Origin: Bacteroidaceae bacterium
Lineage (GTDB): Bacteria > Bacteroidota > Bacteroidia > Bacteroidales > Bacteroidaceae
DNA: 64,000 nt
Direction of reading: 5' to 3'
NCBI GenBank assembly: GCA_017524545.1
Contig: JAFXVN010000028.1
Coordinates: 99,375-163,374 of the forward strand
How positions within the stretch are numbered: the first letter of the stretch is position 1; every line of letters begins with the position of its first letter. The notes beneath the pieces were generated by a model, which was given only the letters and a program-made list of their open reading frames with translations, did not search any database and was not told the DNA's origin. Below are positions 1 through 6,701 of the stretch, piece after piece. The position numbers and the translations under genes were made by a program.

Positions 1-743
1 TCGTCATAGTCCCTGCCTGTGGAGTTCCTGCTGACACGGCTTGCATCGATAACATCCAGTGGGAAATATCGGATATAGGAAAGATAACCCTGCTTTAGCA
101 ATGTCTCTATTCCTATTTCGTAGATTACCTTCTTGAATACCCTTGGCCTTGTCCGAGTGAGGAATTTCAGAATACACCTGTTTGCCAACAGTACTCCGGC
201 CTTTGGAAAACCGTTCTCGTCAAAGAAATCTTCCTCCTTGTAGGAACCGTTTGGCATGTACTCTCCCTTGACCTCTATCCCTTGCGATGTATAGAGCCTG
301 TAGGGTGTGGCCGTCAGTCCGAGAACCTTTCTTGGGACTTTTTCGAGGAAGTCCTTGTAACGGCCAGCTACGGAATTGATTGCATGACACTCATCCACAA
401 TCACGGCTGCAAAGTCATCGAAAAGCTCCATGTGGTTTGCCACGCTTCCGATAGTGGCAAAAGTAATCTGCCCCACCTCCTTTGATTTGAGCGAGGCAGA
501 GTAGATAGAAGCTTCAATCCCGTAGTTTGCAAGCTTTTCGTAGTTCTGCTCAAGCAATTCCTTCGACGGCTGAAGCACCATTACCTTACCGTCAAGCTGG
601 CGGGCGATGTCTGCGATTAGGATAGACTTTCCTGCGCCTGTCGGTGCAATGATAAGCCCATTGTCCTTCGTCTTTGAGCGGAAGAACCTAACCGCAGCAT
701 CACTCGCTGCCTGTTGGTAGGGGCGCAATACAAAATTACTCAC
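1..743 (-). CDS. Superfamily 2 DEAD/DEAH-type helicase, 3' end cut by window edge
   Basis: About 247 codons are visible and the C-terminal half lies outside the window. The translation has a Walker A motif APTGAGKS (residues 33-40), a DECH box (117-120) and motif III-like LTATP (143-147), which together identify an ATP-dependent SF2 helicase of the type found in phage replication modules. The start is a GTG at 743-741. An in-frame TGA lies four codons upstream, so no earlier start is possible, and the N-terminus VSNFVLRPYQ matches the usual opening of such helicases. The start overlaps the stop of the DUF4494 gene, which implies translational coupling. It is the last visible gene of a leftward early operon and probably unwinds DNA during phage replication or recombination. 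The family call is firm; the precise role is inferred. Confidence 0.88.
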   Translation of the reverse strand, partial: MSNFVLRPYQQAASDAAVRFFRSKTKDNGLIIAPTGAGKSILIADIARQLDGKVMVLQPSKELLEQNYEKLANYGIEASIYSASLKSKEVGQITFATIGSVANHMELFDDFAAVIVDECHAINSVAGRYKDFLEKVPRKVLGLTATPYRLYTSQGIEVKGEYMPNGSYKEEDFFDENGFPKAGVLLANRCILKFLTRTRPRVFKKVIYEIGIETLLKQGYLSYIRYFPLDVIDASRVSRNSTGRDYD

Positions 744-1221
744 CTGCTGCTTTCATTTTGCCGTCAACAACTTCACCGTTCTTGTACTCGTACACGTCGA
801 GAATCTGCGTCTCTGCTACGCTGGCAATGGTAAAGTCACCAAGTGTTCCGCGCATAACCTCATCGATGTTCTTAATGGCATCGTGAATGTCCGTGGCTTG
901 AACCAGGTAGTACACATTGGTTTTCTTTTCCTTCGCCGTGTTCTCGTCAATCGTGATGAACTGGAGCTTTGCCTTGAAGAAACGGTCTGCATTCAAATCG
1001 TCGGAGAAGAATATCTCCCGATAGGATGCAGGCACAATCCCCTTGACATCGAAATCCCCACTGATGTAAGAGGACATTTCTTCTGTGATACGTTTCTCGG
1101 CCTCTGTGTGGCTCAAAGCGTCCACCACATAAAGCTCTGTGACTTTCTTCATCAGGCCATCTTCCATGACCTTCTCATAACGAATTTTGGTTTGGAACCA
1201 ATTAGATGATTTTGTTCGCAT
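736..1221 (-). CDS. DUF4494 domain protein of a Bacteroidota phage
   Basis: 161 residues with no signal peptide or membrane segment. The opening (MRTKSSNWFQTKIRYEK) and the middle part, with its alternating beta-like segments, resemble DUF4494 proteins, which are common in Bacteroidales prophages and conjugative elements and have no known function. The gene lies between a NinB-like candidate and the helicase in a tightly packed leftward operon. Its stop overlaps the helicase GTG start. A role in DNA metabolism is only suggested by these neighbours. Confidence 0.72.
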   Translation of the reverse strand: MRTKSSNWFQTKIRYEKVMEDGLMKKVTELYVVDALSHTEAEKRITEEMSSYISGDFDVKGIVPASYREIFFSDDLNADRFFKAKLQFITIDENTAKEKKTNVYYLVQATDIHDAIKNIDEVMRGTLGDFTIASVAETQILDVYEYKNGEVVDGKMKAAGE

Positions 1222-1245
1222 GATTTTAATTGATTTAGTGAATAA

Positions 1246-1644
1246 CTATTTGAACTTAAACTCTTCTACAAACTCGTAGAATAAATCGCTGTCATCTGGT
1301 AATGGCAGGTTCACGCCCCATTCTACCAAAGCGTCTGCATGTATCTGGTTCATAAGGTGTCTCATGGCCTCTGTGCTTAGGTCACTCGTTCCATGTTTCG
1401 TAGGCGGCACAAACAGGGAAACGTAATGGTCGTGCCACACCTTGCGAGGTGTCCCCGACCAGTATTCCAGTTGGGCCATCCACATCCAGAACAGACGGTT
1501 TTGCGACAGGCTTCTTACATACCCGACTTTTTCGATGAAGATGTCATACTTGCCGTTTGGCAACTCTTCTATCGTATCGACGAGCGAAGCACTGAGGCGT
1601 GTCCCTCCGAGTGTGCTTTTGTCAAGTCTAATCCTCTTCCCCAT
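1246..1644 (-). CDS. Possible NinB-like recombination protein
   Basis: 132 residues, basic at the N-terminus and acidic at the C-terminus. The segment VRSLSQNRLFWMWMAQLEYW (residues about 42-61) recalls the conserved pattern of lambda NinB/Orf, a ssDNA-associated recombination mediator in which a polar-Gln-Asn-Arg-Leu-aromatic string precedes a helix. Overall similarity is not strong enough to be certain. The start codon overlaps the stop of the SSB-like gene (TAATG), so the two are probably translated together. The context of SSB-like protein, nuclease and Sak4-like ATPase fits a recombination mediator. It could instead be an unrelated small phage protein. Confidence 0.5.
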   Translation of the reverse strand: MGKRIRLDKSTLGGTRLSASLVDTIEELPNGKYDIFIEKVGYVRSLSQNRLFWMWMAQLEYWSGTPRKVWHDHYVSLFVPPTKHGTSDLSTEAMRHLMNQIHADALVEWGVNLPLPDDSDLFYEFVEEFKFK

Positions 1645-2072
1645 TAAAACGGCAGTTCGTCACCTTCTTCTGACTCCGTAAATGGTGCCTCCATGGTGGA
1701 TGCTTGATTGCTGCTTGGAATTGCCACTGGCTTCAGATTGCCAAGATACATCTTGTTCCTGGCTTCCAACTCCTGCTGAGTGTGTTTGTCTATCCACTCC
1801 TTGCTCGTGGCAACCTTGACGTAACAAGTGTTTCCCCACTGGTCTGTTTCTCTCTTTTCGAGGATTTCAACACCCAGATTGTACAGACGGCTTATGTACT
1901 TTTCGCCGCCCTGCGTTGTCTTTTCCTCGACCTTGATGTAGATGTCGTTTTCCTCAATGGGGATAACGACGCATTTCTTCACTACGCCTGTTTTCTGGCT
2001 CTTGATGTTCATCACGCCAACACTGTCAAGTTTGGCTAAATTGATAGAGCCGACTAACTTACTGTCTGACAT
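1644..2072 (-). CDS. SSB-like single-stranded DNA-binding protein candidate
   Basis: 142 residues. The C-terminus is an acidic tail ending EGDELPF, which closely imitates the SSB tip (D-D-x-[IL]-P-F) that recruits replication and repair partners. The N-terminal about 100 residues look beta-rich, as an OB fold would be, but no clear SSB family signature is visible. The gene overlaps the nuclease gene upstream by 19 bp and the NinB-like gene downstream by a TAATG junction. The likely role is coating ssDNA during phage replication and presenting it to the annealing protein. The tail is seen directly; the OB fold is inferred. Confidence 0.6.
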   Translation of the reverse strand: MSDSKLVGSINLAKLDSVGVMNIKSQKTGVVKKCVVIPIEENDIYIKVEEKTTQGGEKYISRLYNLGVEILEKRETDQWGNTCYVKVATSKEWIDKHTQQELEARNKMYLGNLKPVAIPSSNQASTMEAPFTESEEGDELPF

Positions 2073-2881
2073 ATATTCCTGTAATTAAAGATTTTCTCGT
2101 CTGTAATCAGATGTCTGTTGTTGAGAAGGAACTCTATAAAGCGTTCACACATGTCACGAAGCCTGGGTATGTCCCTTTCCGGCTTAAACATATACAGCTC
2201 TGTAAACGTCTCTTTGAAGTTCGTCACGTTATACTCAAACTGGCTTACTTGGATGCCGCTCTGCTGAAGCGTGAACGGATATACGATGTGCTGCCAGTGA
2301 CTCTTGTATGAGCCAGCCGAATAGGATTTCGTCGTCTTCATGTCGTGAACACTGAACGGCAGAAGGTAATCGATGAATCCATACAGCTCCACATCACCAA
2401 AGCAGGTGTCTATTATTCCGTGCGTGAAGAACTGCTTGAGCGAACCTTCATAGTAGCCTGCAAATTCCCTCGCAACGGACAGGAGGAATGACCGAGCATT
2501 GATTAGCTGCTCGGTCTGATTTCCCTTTTCATCCACAACTATCTCCCTGTCCGATATGGTAACTGCATTCTTTTCCTCGTCAATCTGAAGAACATGCAGG
2601 CCGTCATCAACCTTGCCGTCAAGGAACATGTCAACAATGTTGTTGAACGCCGTTCCCTTCTCGACTGCATCATTGGTGAATGGCACACGATTGATGCGGT
2701 TTATCAGCTCAACAAACTGCTTGTCCGCATACTCATCGTAGGAGAATTTGGGGTCTTCTGACTTACCCCAAAATTTCTCCCACAATTCGTCCGTGTCGAG
2801 ATAGTTCTGAAAAGCATCCAGAAGCGTTGCGTAGAAGCGAAACCTTACGTCACTCTGCTGCTGGCTGTTCTGGTTCTTCAT
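2054..2881 (-). CDS. PD-(D/E)XK superfamily nuclease, RecB/Cas4-like
   Basis: 275 residues. The C-terminal half has the order expected of a RecB-type nuclease: GFIDY with D171, then HDMKTTK with D180 and K182 (the D-x-K signature), then a QHIVYPF-type segment (197-203) corresponding to the helix with a conserved Gln and Tyr. No cysteine cluster for a Cas4-type Fe-S site is evident. It overlaps the SSB-like gene by 19 bp and the Sak4-like ATPase gene by 32 bp. Family knowledge says phage nucleases of this kind resect DNA ends to make ssDNA for annealing proteins, and the position next to a Sak4-like ATPase and an SSB-like protein supports that role. The motifs are visible; the substrate is inferred. 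Confidence 0.75.
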   Translation of the reverse strand: MKNQNSQQQSDVRFRFYATLLDAFQNYLDTDELWEKFWGKSEDPKFSYDEYADKQFVELINRINRVPFTNDAVEKGTAFNNIVDMFLDGKVDDGLHVLQIDEEKNAVTISDREIVVDEKGNQTEQLINARSFLLSVAREFAGYYEGSLKQFFTHGIIDTCFGDVELYGFIDYLLPFSVHDMKTTKSYSAGSYKSHWQHIVYPFTLQQSGIQVSQFEYNVTNFKETFTELYMFKPERDIPRLRDMCERFIEFLLNNRHLITDEKIFNYRNICQTVS

Positions 2882-3809
2882 AGACTTTCTTTTCCTTATT
2901 ATATATATAGCCCAGCTTCGCTACACGGTCCATGAATCTCTGTCGTGCCATAGCAAGCGAGTTTCCGATGTGGTCATAGCCAGTGGCAACATTGTCCTTG
3001 AAGTTGTTTGCTGCCTCCACAGTGTCAATGACATCAATGTCTAAATATATCTGGTCGATGAGCTTCTTGTAGCTTTCTCCCTCTGCAGAACGCTCAATGA
3101 GGCGGTCGCGGTATGCCTTGAACACTGACACTTCAAGGAAGTTGTTCTCCTTGCAGACGTGGCCTTTCGCGTCTTTCAGATTCGGAAGCTCAACAACCGA
3201 CGGCATGTTACAGGTGTTCTTACCCTCACTCTCCGATGTCGGGTCGAAAGTAATGGTGCGCTTTCTGTCGTCAGCAACCAGATAGCCGATAAGGTCAAGC
3301 TCTGTTGCAAGGCTGTCGTAGTTGGAGCCACCGAACAGGGGAACATAGCGTGTGGCCTCTCCGTTCTTCTCTGTCTGACGATGTGCAACAAACACCACGT
3401 TCTTCTTTTTGGTGTCGATGAGCTTCAGCAATGCACTGAACTCACGCTTACGCTGGCCGAATCCTTCCAAAGTAAGAGAGCCGTTGCGCTTTGCCATTTT
3501 CGGGTACTGCTTGATGATATAGTCTGCCATGAGGTCAAGCAACTTGCCTCCAGTATCTACCACGATGGTCTCATAGTCTGACAAGTCCTCGTTGTTCAGC
3601 AGGTCCAGAACGTCCTCATACTTTTCTACCTGCACCGTGTCTTTGATGAAGTCGTAATCGACACGGTTAATACCACCGTCTGCATCAAGGAGCAGGGGCT
3701 TCGGAGCACTAAGGGCAAGCGTTGTCTTACCCATACCAGGCTGACCGTAAATCAGCATTTTCAGTCGAACATTCACGTCCAACTCGTTTCTTTTCTTGAT
3801 TAAACCCAT
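2850..3809 (-). CDS. Sak4-like RecA-fold ATPase, phage recombination/annealing
   Basis: 319 residues. Walker A is GQPGMGKTT (22-30) and Walker B is TIVVDT (81-86). A HRQTEKNG segment follows, and the overall order matches the AAA_24/Sak4 group of phage NTP-binding proteins, a reduced RecA core that promotes ssDNA annealing with a cognate SSB. It is the first gene of the recombination block and overlaps the nuclease gene by 32 bp. About 150 bp separates it from the next upstream gene, and I see no Bacteroidota promoter motif in that gap, so read-through from the control region is likely. Similar proteins are often just labelled AAA ATPase. Confidence 0.8.
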   Translation of the reverse strand: MGLIKKRNELDVNVRLKMLIYGQPGMGKTTLALSAPKPLLLDADGGINRVDYDFIKDTVQVEKYEDVLDLLNNEDLSDYETIVVDTGGKLLDLMADYIIKQYPKMAKRNGSLTLEGFGQRKREFSALLKLIDTKKKNVVFVAHRQTEKNGEATRYVPLFGGSNYDSLATELDLIGYLVADDRKRTITFDPTSESEGKNTCNMPSVVELPNLKDAKGHVCKENNFLEVSVFKAYRDRLIERSAEGESYKKLIDQIYLDIDVIDTVEAANNFKDNVATGYDHIGNSLAMARQRFMDRVAKLGYIYNKEKKVYEEPEQPAAE

Positions 3810-3961
3810 AATTTTAACTTGTTAAAATGATAATAAAATTGTATAATTGATAATCTCTTTTCCTGTTGGATATTTGACAATGAAAAGTCGTTAATTTCAC
3901 GATTTCCTGCCGTAAATTCTTGGCAATACCATGTTTTTGACAATTTTCAAGTGTTAAAAAA

Positions 3962-4204
3962 TCATAATTTTTTCATCGGTTTAACGTGGCTTAGAACGTC
4001 ACTGGCATCAAACTGATACTTCGTGTTGGGTGCGCCAAATGGTTTGTCGTAGCGTATCTTGTCCTCTACCATTAGCCTCTCAAGACGTTTCTTTCCACCC
4101 ACAAGGTGAACGGCAACCGCCCAAGAGAAAGTCATCCCCTGTGTACGCTCCAGAATGGAACAGTATTTCTGTGCCATCACATCTATGCTAAAGCTCTTCT
4201 CCAT
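3962..4204 (-). CDS. Small phage protein, possible DNA-binding
   Basis: 80 residues, not recognised as a named family. The middle part (WAVAVHLVGGKKRLERLMVE) followed by a basic loop and a FDASDV segment could form a small winged-helix or excisionase-like fold, but this is only an impression. It overlaps the LuxR-type regulator gene by 17 bp and so belongs to the same early operon. The conserved position and coding overlap support it as a real gene. Confidence 0.55.
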   Translation of the reverse strand: MEKSFSIDVMAQKYCSILERTQGMTFSWAVAVHLVGGKKRLERLMVEDKIRYDKPFGAPNTKYQFDASDVLSHVKPMKKL

Positions 4205-4544
4205 TTGCTTTCCTTCGTTCTGTACATTCTATTCTCACGCGCCGTCCGCGACGATATTCTTTTCTCTCCACTGTGATTACATTGAACAGCATAAGCGAAA
4301 GCAGTAGTGCAGCCAGGCCCTTGCGCTTCACCTCCTTTGCATCCCACTTCCGGCCTACGAATTTTGCCACCATATACAACACCAGTTCGTGTGTCGTAGC
4401 TATGGACAGCTTCTTGTAGATATGCTTTTTGTGGGTTCTTACCGTCCAGATTGGCTTATCCATCACGGCGGCAATTTCCTTGTCTGTGAAGCCGTGGCAA
4501 TACTGCTCTGCCACCTGTTGCTCCATGTCGCTCAATTCCTTCAT
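4188..4544 (-). CDS. LuxR-type HTH regulator with a membrane segment
   Basis: 118 residues. Residues about 5-60 form a LuxR/GerE helix-turn-helix: the recognition region reads GFTDKEIAAVMDKPIWTVRT followed by HKKHIYKKL, as in response-regulator output domains. A hydrophobic stretch (LAALLLSLMLFNVITV, about 77-92) and a very basic C-terminus follow, suggesting a membrane anchor with the HTH in the cytoplasm. There is no receiver or ligand domain. The start overlaps the stop of the upstream gene as TGATG. It sits near the start of the phage early operon, so it may tune early transcription or host genes. Targets are unknown. Confidence 0.7.
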   Translation of the reverse strand: MKELSDMEQQVAEQYCHGFTDKEIAAVMDKPIWTVRTHKKHIYKKLSIATTHELVLYMVAKFVGRKWDAKEVKRKGLAALLLSLMLFNVITVERKEYRRGRRVRIECTERRKANGEEL

Positions 4545-4747
4545 CAGCTTACCCTTGTCACAACAATCTCGTACTTGCTCTTGACCTCTTCAATCGTGCA
4601 GTTCCAGCGTTCACGAATCAAGTCGCGGCGCAGCCTGCTTATAACAGACATTACGGAGCTGCGCTGCTCCATCGGGAACACTACAACGCCACCCACATTC
4701 AGATTGCGAAGCTCTCCAGAGATTGGTTTCTTTCTTACTTCTGTCAT
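4544..4747 (-). CDS. Small early phage protein of unknown function
   Basis: 67 residues from the ATG at 4747-4745; not recognised. An ATG eight codons earlier (4771) is possible, but a small GC hairpin (4774-4786) lies directly in front of it and would block ribosome access, so the inner start is preferred. The protein is basic, with a SVISRLRRDLIRERWNC segment that could be a DNA-contact helix. It is the first gene transcribed from the leftward promoter at 4912-4943 and is coupled to the LuxR-type gene by TGATG. Confidence 0.55.
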   Translation of the reverse strand: MTEVRKKPISGELRNLNVGGVVVFPMEQRSSVMSVISRLRRDLIRERWNCTIEEVKSKYEIVVTRVS

Positions 4748-4854
4748 AGACTTCAAATTTAAGTTGCACAATACCCCCAGAGGGGGCTTTGCCTAACACT
4801 AAAACAAATGATAATATGTCATTGTCAATTTGTTATTTTTAGGTATATATCAAA

Positions 4855-4886
4855 TTTGCATAGGAACGAGAAAAGCCGTAACTTTG
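4855..4886 (+). promoter_or_regulatory. Rightward promoter of the phage repressor
   Basis: A -33 box TTTG (4855-4858) and a -7 box TAACTTTG (4879-4886) are separated by exactly 20 nt, the consensus of the Bacteroidota primary sigma factor. Transcription would begin near 4889 and give a leader of about 155 nt before the repressor ATG at 5044. It points directly at the leftward promoter at 4912-4943. Confidence 0.75.
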
Positions 4887-4911
4887 CCGTCGTTATTGTT
4901 ATTTCTTGTTG

Positions 4912-4943
4912 CAAAGGTACGGAAATCTTATCAAATACACAAA
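4912..4943 (-). promoter_or_regulatory. Leftward early promoter of the phage operon
   Basis: On the minus strand a -33 TTTG (4943-4940) and a -7 TACCTTTG (4919-4912) are 20 nt apart, a full consensus match. The predicted start is near 4909, leading to the ATG at 4747. It faces the repressor promoter, so the two transcripts overlap over roughly 20 nt. The 9-mer TTGTTATTT occurs at 4830-4838 and 4896-4904 and could be part of an operator, though in AT-rich DNA this may be chance. Confidence 0.75.
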
Positions 4944-5043
4944 CTTTTCCTTATCTTTTTTACAAGAAAATGCAAAAAAGTTTCAGCCACCCGTGACGGG
5001 CCGCTTACTGATAGGTTATTCACATTATATAATATATAAGGAA

Positions 5044-5523
5044 ATGAAAGAAAGCGAAAGAGCAGAGAACAATGTCGATGCAAAGGTTATCATTGCAGCC
5101 GTTCTCGAAACCCTCGAAATGAACGCCCCCGCGTTCTCTAAAGCAACTGGCATAGCATACCAGCGTATCTATGACTTGCAGCGCGGACGTACCAAGAAGT
5201 TCAATCCTGGTGTCGTCAACATGATTATTGCTGCCTTTCCCCAAATCCGTAAGGAGTTCCTTTACACTGGCGATGGGGCAGTCCTCTCTTCCAATGTTCC
5301 CGCCGACCTCATTCCAAATCCCCTTGACTTCGACATGCAGAACACGCTTGCCAAGTCAATGGCTCTCCAGAATGAGCTTTTGGAGAAGTCGGAGCGACTG
5401 GCACAGAAGGAGCGCGAACTTCACGAGAAGGAAGTCGAGCTGCTGCGCAAGGAGTATGAGCTTCAGCTACGGGAAGCCAAGCTCGGTATGCCCATTAAAG
5501 AAGAGAGACGCGACGCTGTATAG
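5044..5523 (+). CDS. Phage-type transcriptional repressor (XRE-like HTH plus coiled coil)
   Basis: 159 residues. Residues about 10-75 form an XRE/CI-like DNA-binding domain typical of Bacteroidota phage repressors, with the segment NAPAFSKATGIAYQRIYDLQ and the closing LYTGDGAV. Residues about 95-150 are a charged, heptad-like coiled coil that probably drives dimer or oligomer formation. There is no S24-type self-cleaving peptidase domain, unlike lambda CI. The frame stays open upstream to 4906, but that part overlaps the control region and lacks a family match, so the ATG at 5044 is chosen. It is divergent from the early operon and most likely keeps the leftward promoter silent in the lysogen. 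Confidence 0.78.
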   Translation: MKESERAENNVDAKVIIAAVLETLEMNAPAFSKATGIAYQRIYDLQRGRTKKFNPGVVNMIIAAFPQIRKEFLYTGDGAVLSSNVPADLIPNPLDFDMQNTLAKSMALQNELLEKSERLAQKERELHEKEVELLRKEYELQLREAKLGMPIKEERRDAV

Positions 5524-5554
5524 TCATTCCGTTCACGCCAAAGTACAGTAAGGT

Positions 5555-5875
5555 ATGAAGCCGCTTGTCAAGGAATGTTGCAAGGGATGGTGCGAAGGCC
5601 ATTGCCGCCTGTCCTCTTCCGTGGAAGGGTGGGGATGCCGTCTCATGGTGTGCCTGCCGGATGTCATGCCTCGTGACAAGCACGAGCGCGGCAAGCTCTT
5701 CCACAAGGTCTATAGCTATGCAGAAAGCTGCGGAGTTCTGGAGTGTCCCCACTACAGGGAAAGCATCATTGATGAGGTCATCGACGACCCCGACAAATTG
5801 CGCGAGCTGGTACTTATGTGCAGGCGTTCACGAGCCGATTTGTTGTCGGAGAATTTCGAGACTCCTTATAACTAA
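5555..5875 (+). CDS. Cysteine-rich small protein next to the phage repressor
   Basis: 106 residues, not recognised. The N-terminal third is unusually rich in cysteine (ECCKGWCEGHC, then GWGC, then VC) and two more lie in a CGVLEC motif near residue 60. The spacing suggests a small metal-binding fold. The C-terminal part is helical and charged. It follows the repressor gene by 31 bp on the same strand and precedes the pseudouridine synthase by 25 bp. It is probably the last gene of the integrated element, but it could be a host gene. Confidence 0.6.
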   Translation: MKPLVKECCKGWCEGHCRLSSSVEGWGCRLMVCLPDVMPRDKHERGKLFHKVYSYAESCGVLECPHYRESIIDEVIDDPDKLRELVLMCRRSRADLLSENFETPYN

Positions 5876-5900
5876 TTGATTTACACCACACTCCGAAGTT

Positions 5901-6593
5901 ATGAAGATTCTCTACGAGGATAATCACCTGATTGCAGTTGCAAAGCGAGTAGGGGACATCGTGCAGGGCGACAAGACCGGCGATGTCCCCTTGTCTGATT
6001 TGGTGAAGGCATATCTGAAGGAGAAGTATCAGAAGCCGGGGAATGTCTATCTTGGCGTGGTTCACAGGCTGGACCGCCCTGTGAGCGGTGTGGTGCTTTT
6101 CGCCAAGACAAGCAAGGCTTTGCCCCGGCTCAACAAGATGTTTGCCGAGCATGTGGGCGTCAGGAAGACCTACCTCGCCATCGTCGGCAACAAGCCGCCG
6201 CAGCCGCAAGGCACGCTCACGCACTGGCTGACGCGCAACGAAAAGCAGAACACCGCTCGCGCCTACGACCGCGAGGTGCCTGGCAGCAAGAAGGCAGTCC
6301 TGGACTATCGTGTTGTGGCGCAAAGCGAACGCTACCTCCTGCTTGAGGTGGAGCTTCACACGGGCCGCCATCACCAGATACGCTGCCAGCTTGCCAAGAT
6401 GGGTTGCCCCATTCGCGGCGACCTGAAGTACGGTGCCCCGCGCAGCAATCCCGACGGCGGCATCTCGCTTCATGCCTGGCGCCTTTCTTTGGAGCATCCC
6501 GTCACCCACGAACACCTCACCATCAAAGCACCTGTACCCGAAGAACGGCTGTGGCATTCCTGCATGGAAGCGGTTGCTGTTACACAAGATTAA
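5901..6593 (+). CDS. RluA-family pseudouridine synthase
   Basis: 230 residues. The catalytic motif HRLDRPVSGVVLFAKT (about 55-70) carries the conserved Asp that attacks the target uridine, and GRHHQIRCQL is the RluA-family RNA-binding signature. There is no N-terminal S4 domain, so it resembles the short TruC/RluA-type enzymes that modify rRNA or tRNA; the target cannot be told from sequence. It is the first clearly chromosomal gene right of the phage region, so the element's boundary probably lies just upstream. Confidence 0.88.
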   Translation: MKILYEDNHLIAVAKRVGDIVQGDKTGDVPLSDLVKAYLKEKYQKPGNVYLGVVHRLDRPVSGVVLFAKTSKALPRLNKMFAEHVGVRKTYLAIVGNKPPQPQGTLTHWLTRNEKQNTARAYDREVPGSKKAVLDYRVVAQSERYLLLEVELHTGRHHQIRCQLAKMGCPIRGDLKYGAPRSNPDGGISLHAWRLSLEHPVTHEHLTIKAPVPEERLWHSCMEAVAVTQD

Positions 6594-6689
6594 ACGCAGG
6601 AACGCGCGATAACGATTCTCCTCCCACAAATTCACGGTTATTATTAAAACTTATTGGGTCCACATAAGCCAATTGTAGTTTTTTCTTCG

Positions 6690-6697
6690 TACCTTTG
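6690..6697 (+). promoter_or_regulatory. -7 element TACCTTTG in front of tamB
   Basis: An exact TACCTTTG lies four bases before the GTG at 6702. With the usual -7 geometry the transcript would start at about 6700, so the tamB message would have almost no leader. No good -33 TTTG is found at the expected distance. Confidence 0.55.
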
Positions 6698-6701
6698 CAG
6701 T

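Noticed and set aside
3810-3961. Possible internal promoter before the Sak4-like gene
   Set aside because: No TAnnTTTG motif is found on the minus strand in this AT-rich gap, so read-through from the early promoter is more likely.
4906-5043. Longer N-terminus for the phage repressor
   Set aside because: The extra 46 codons overlap the promoter region and have no family match; the ATG at 5044 fits the HTH domain start.
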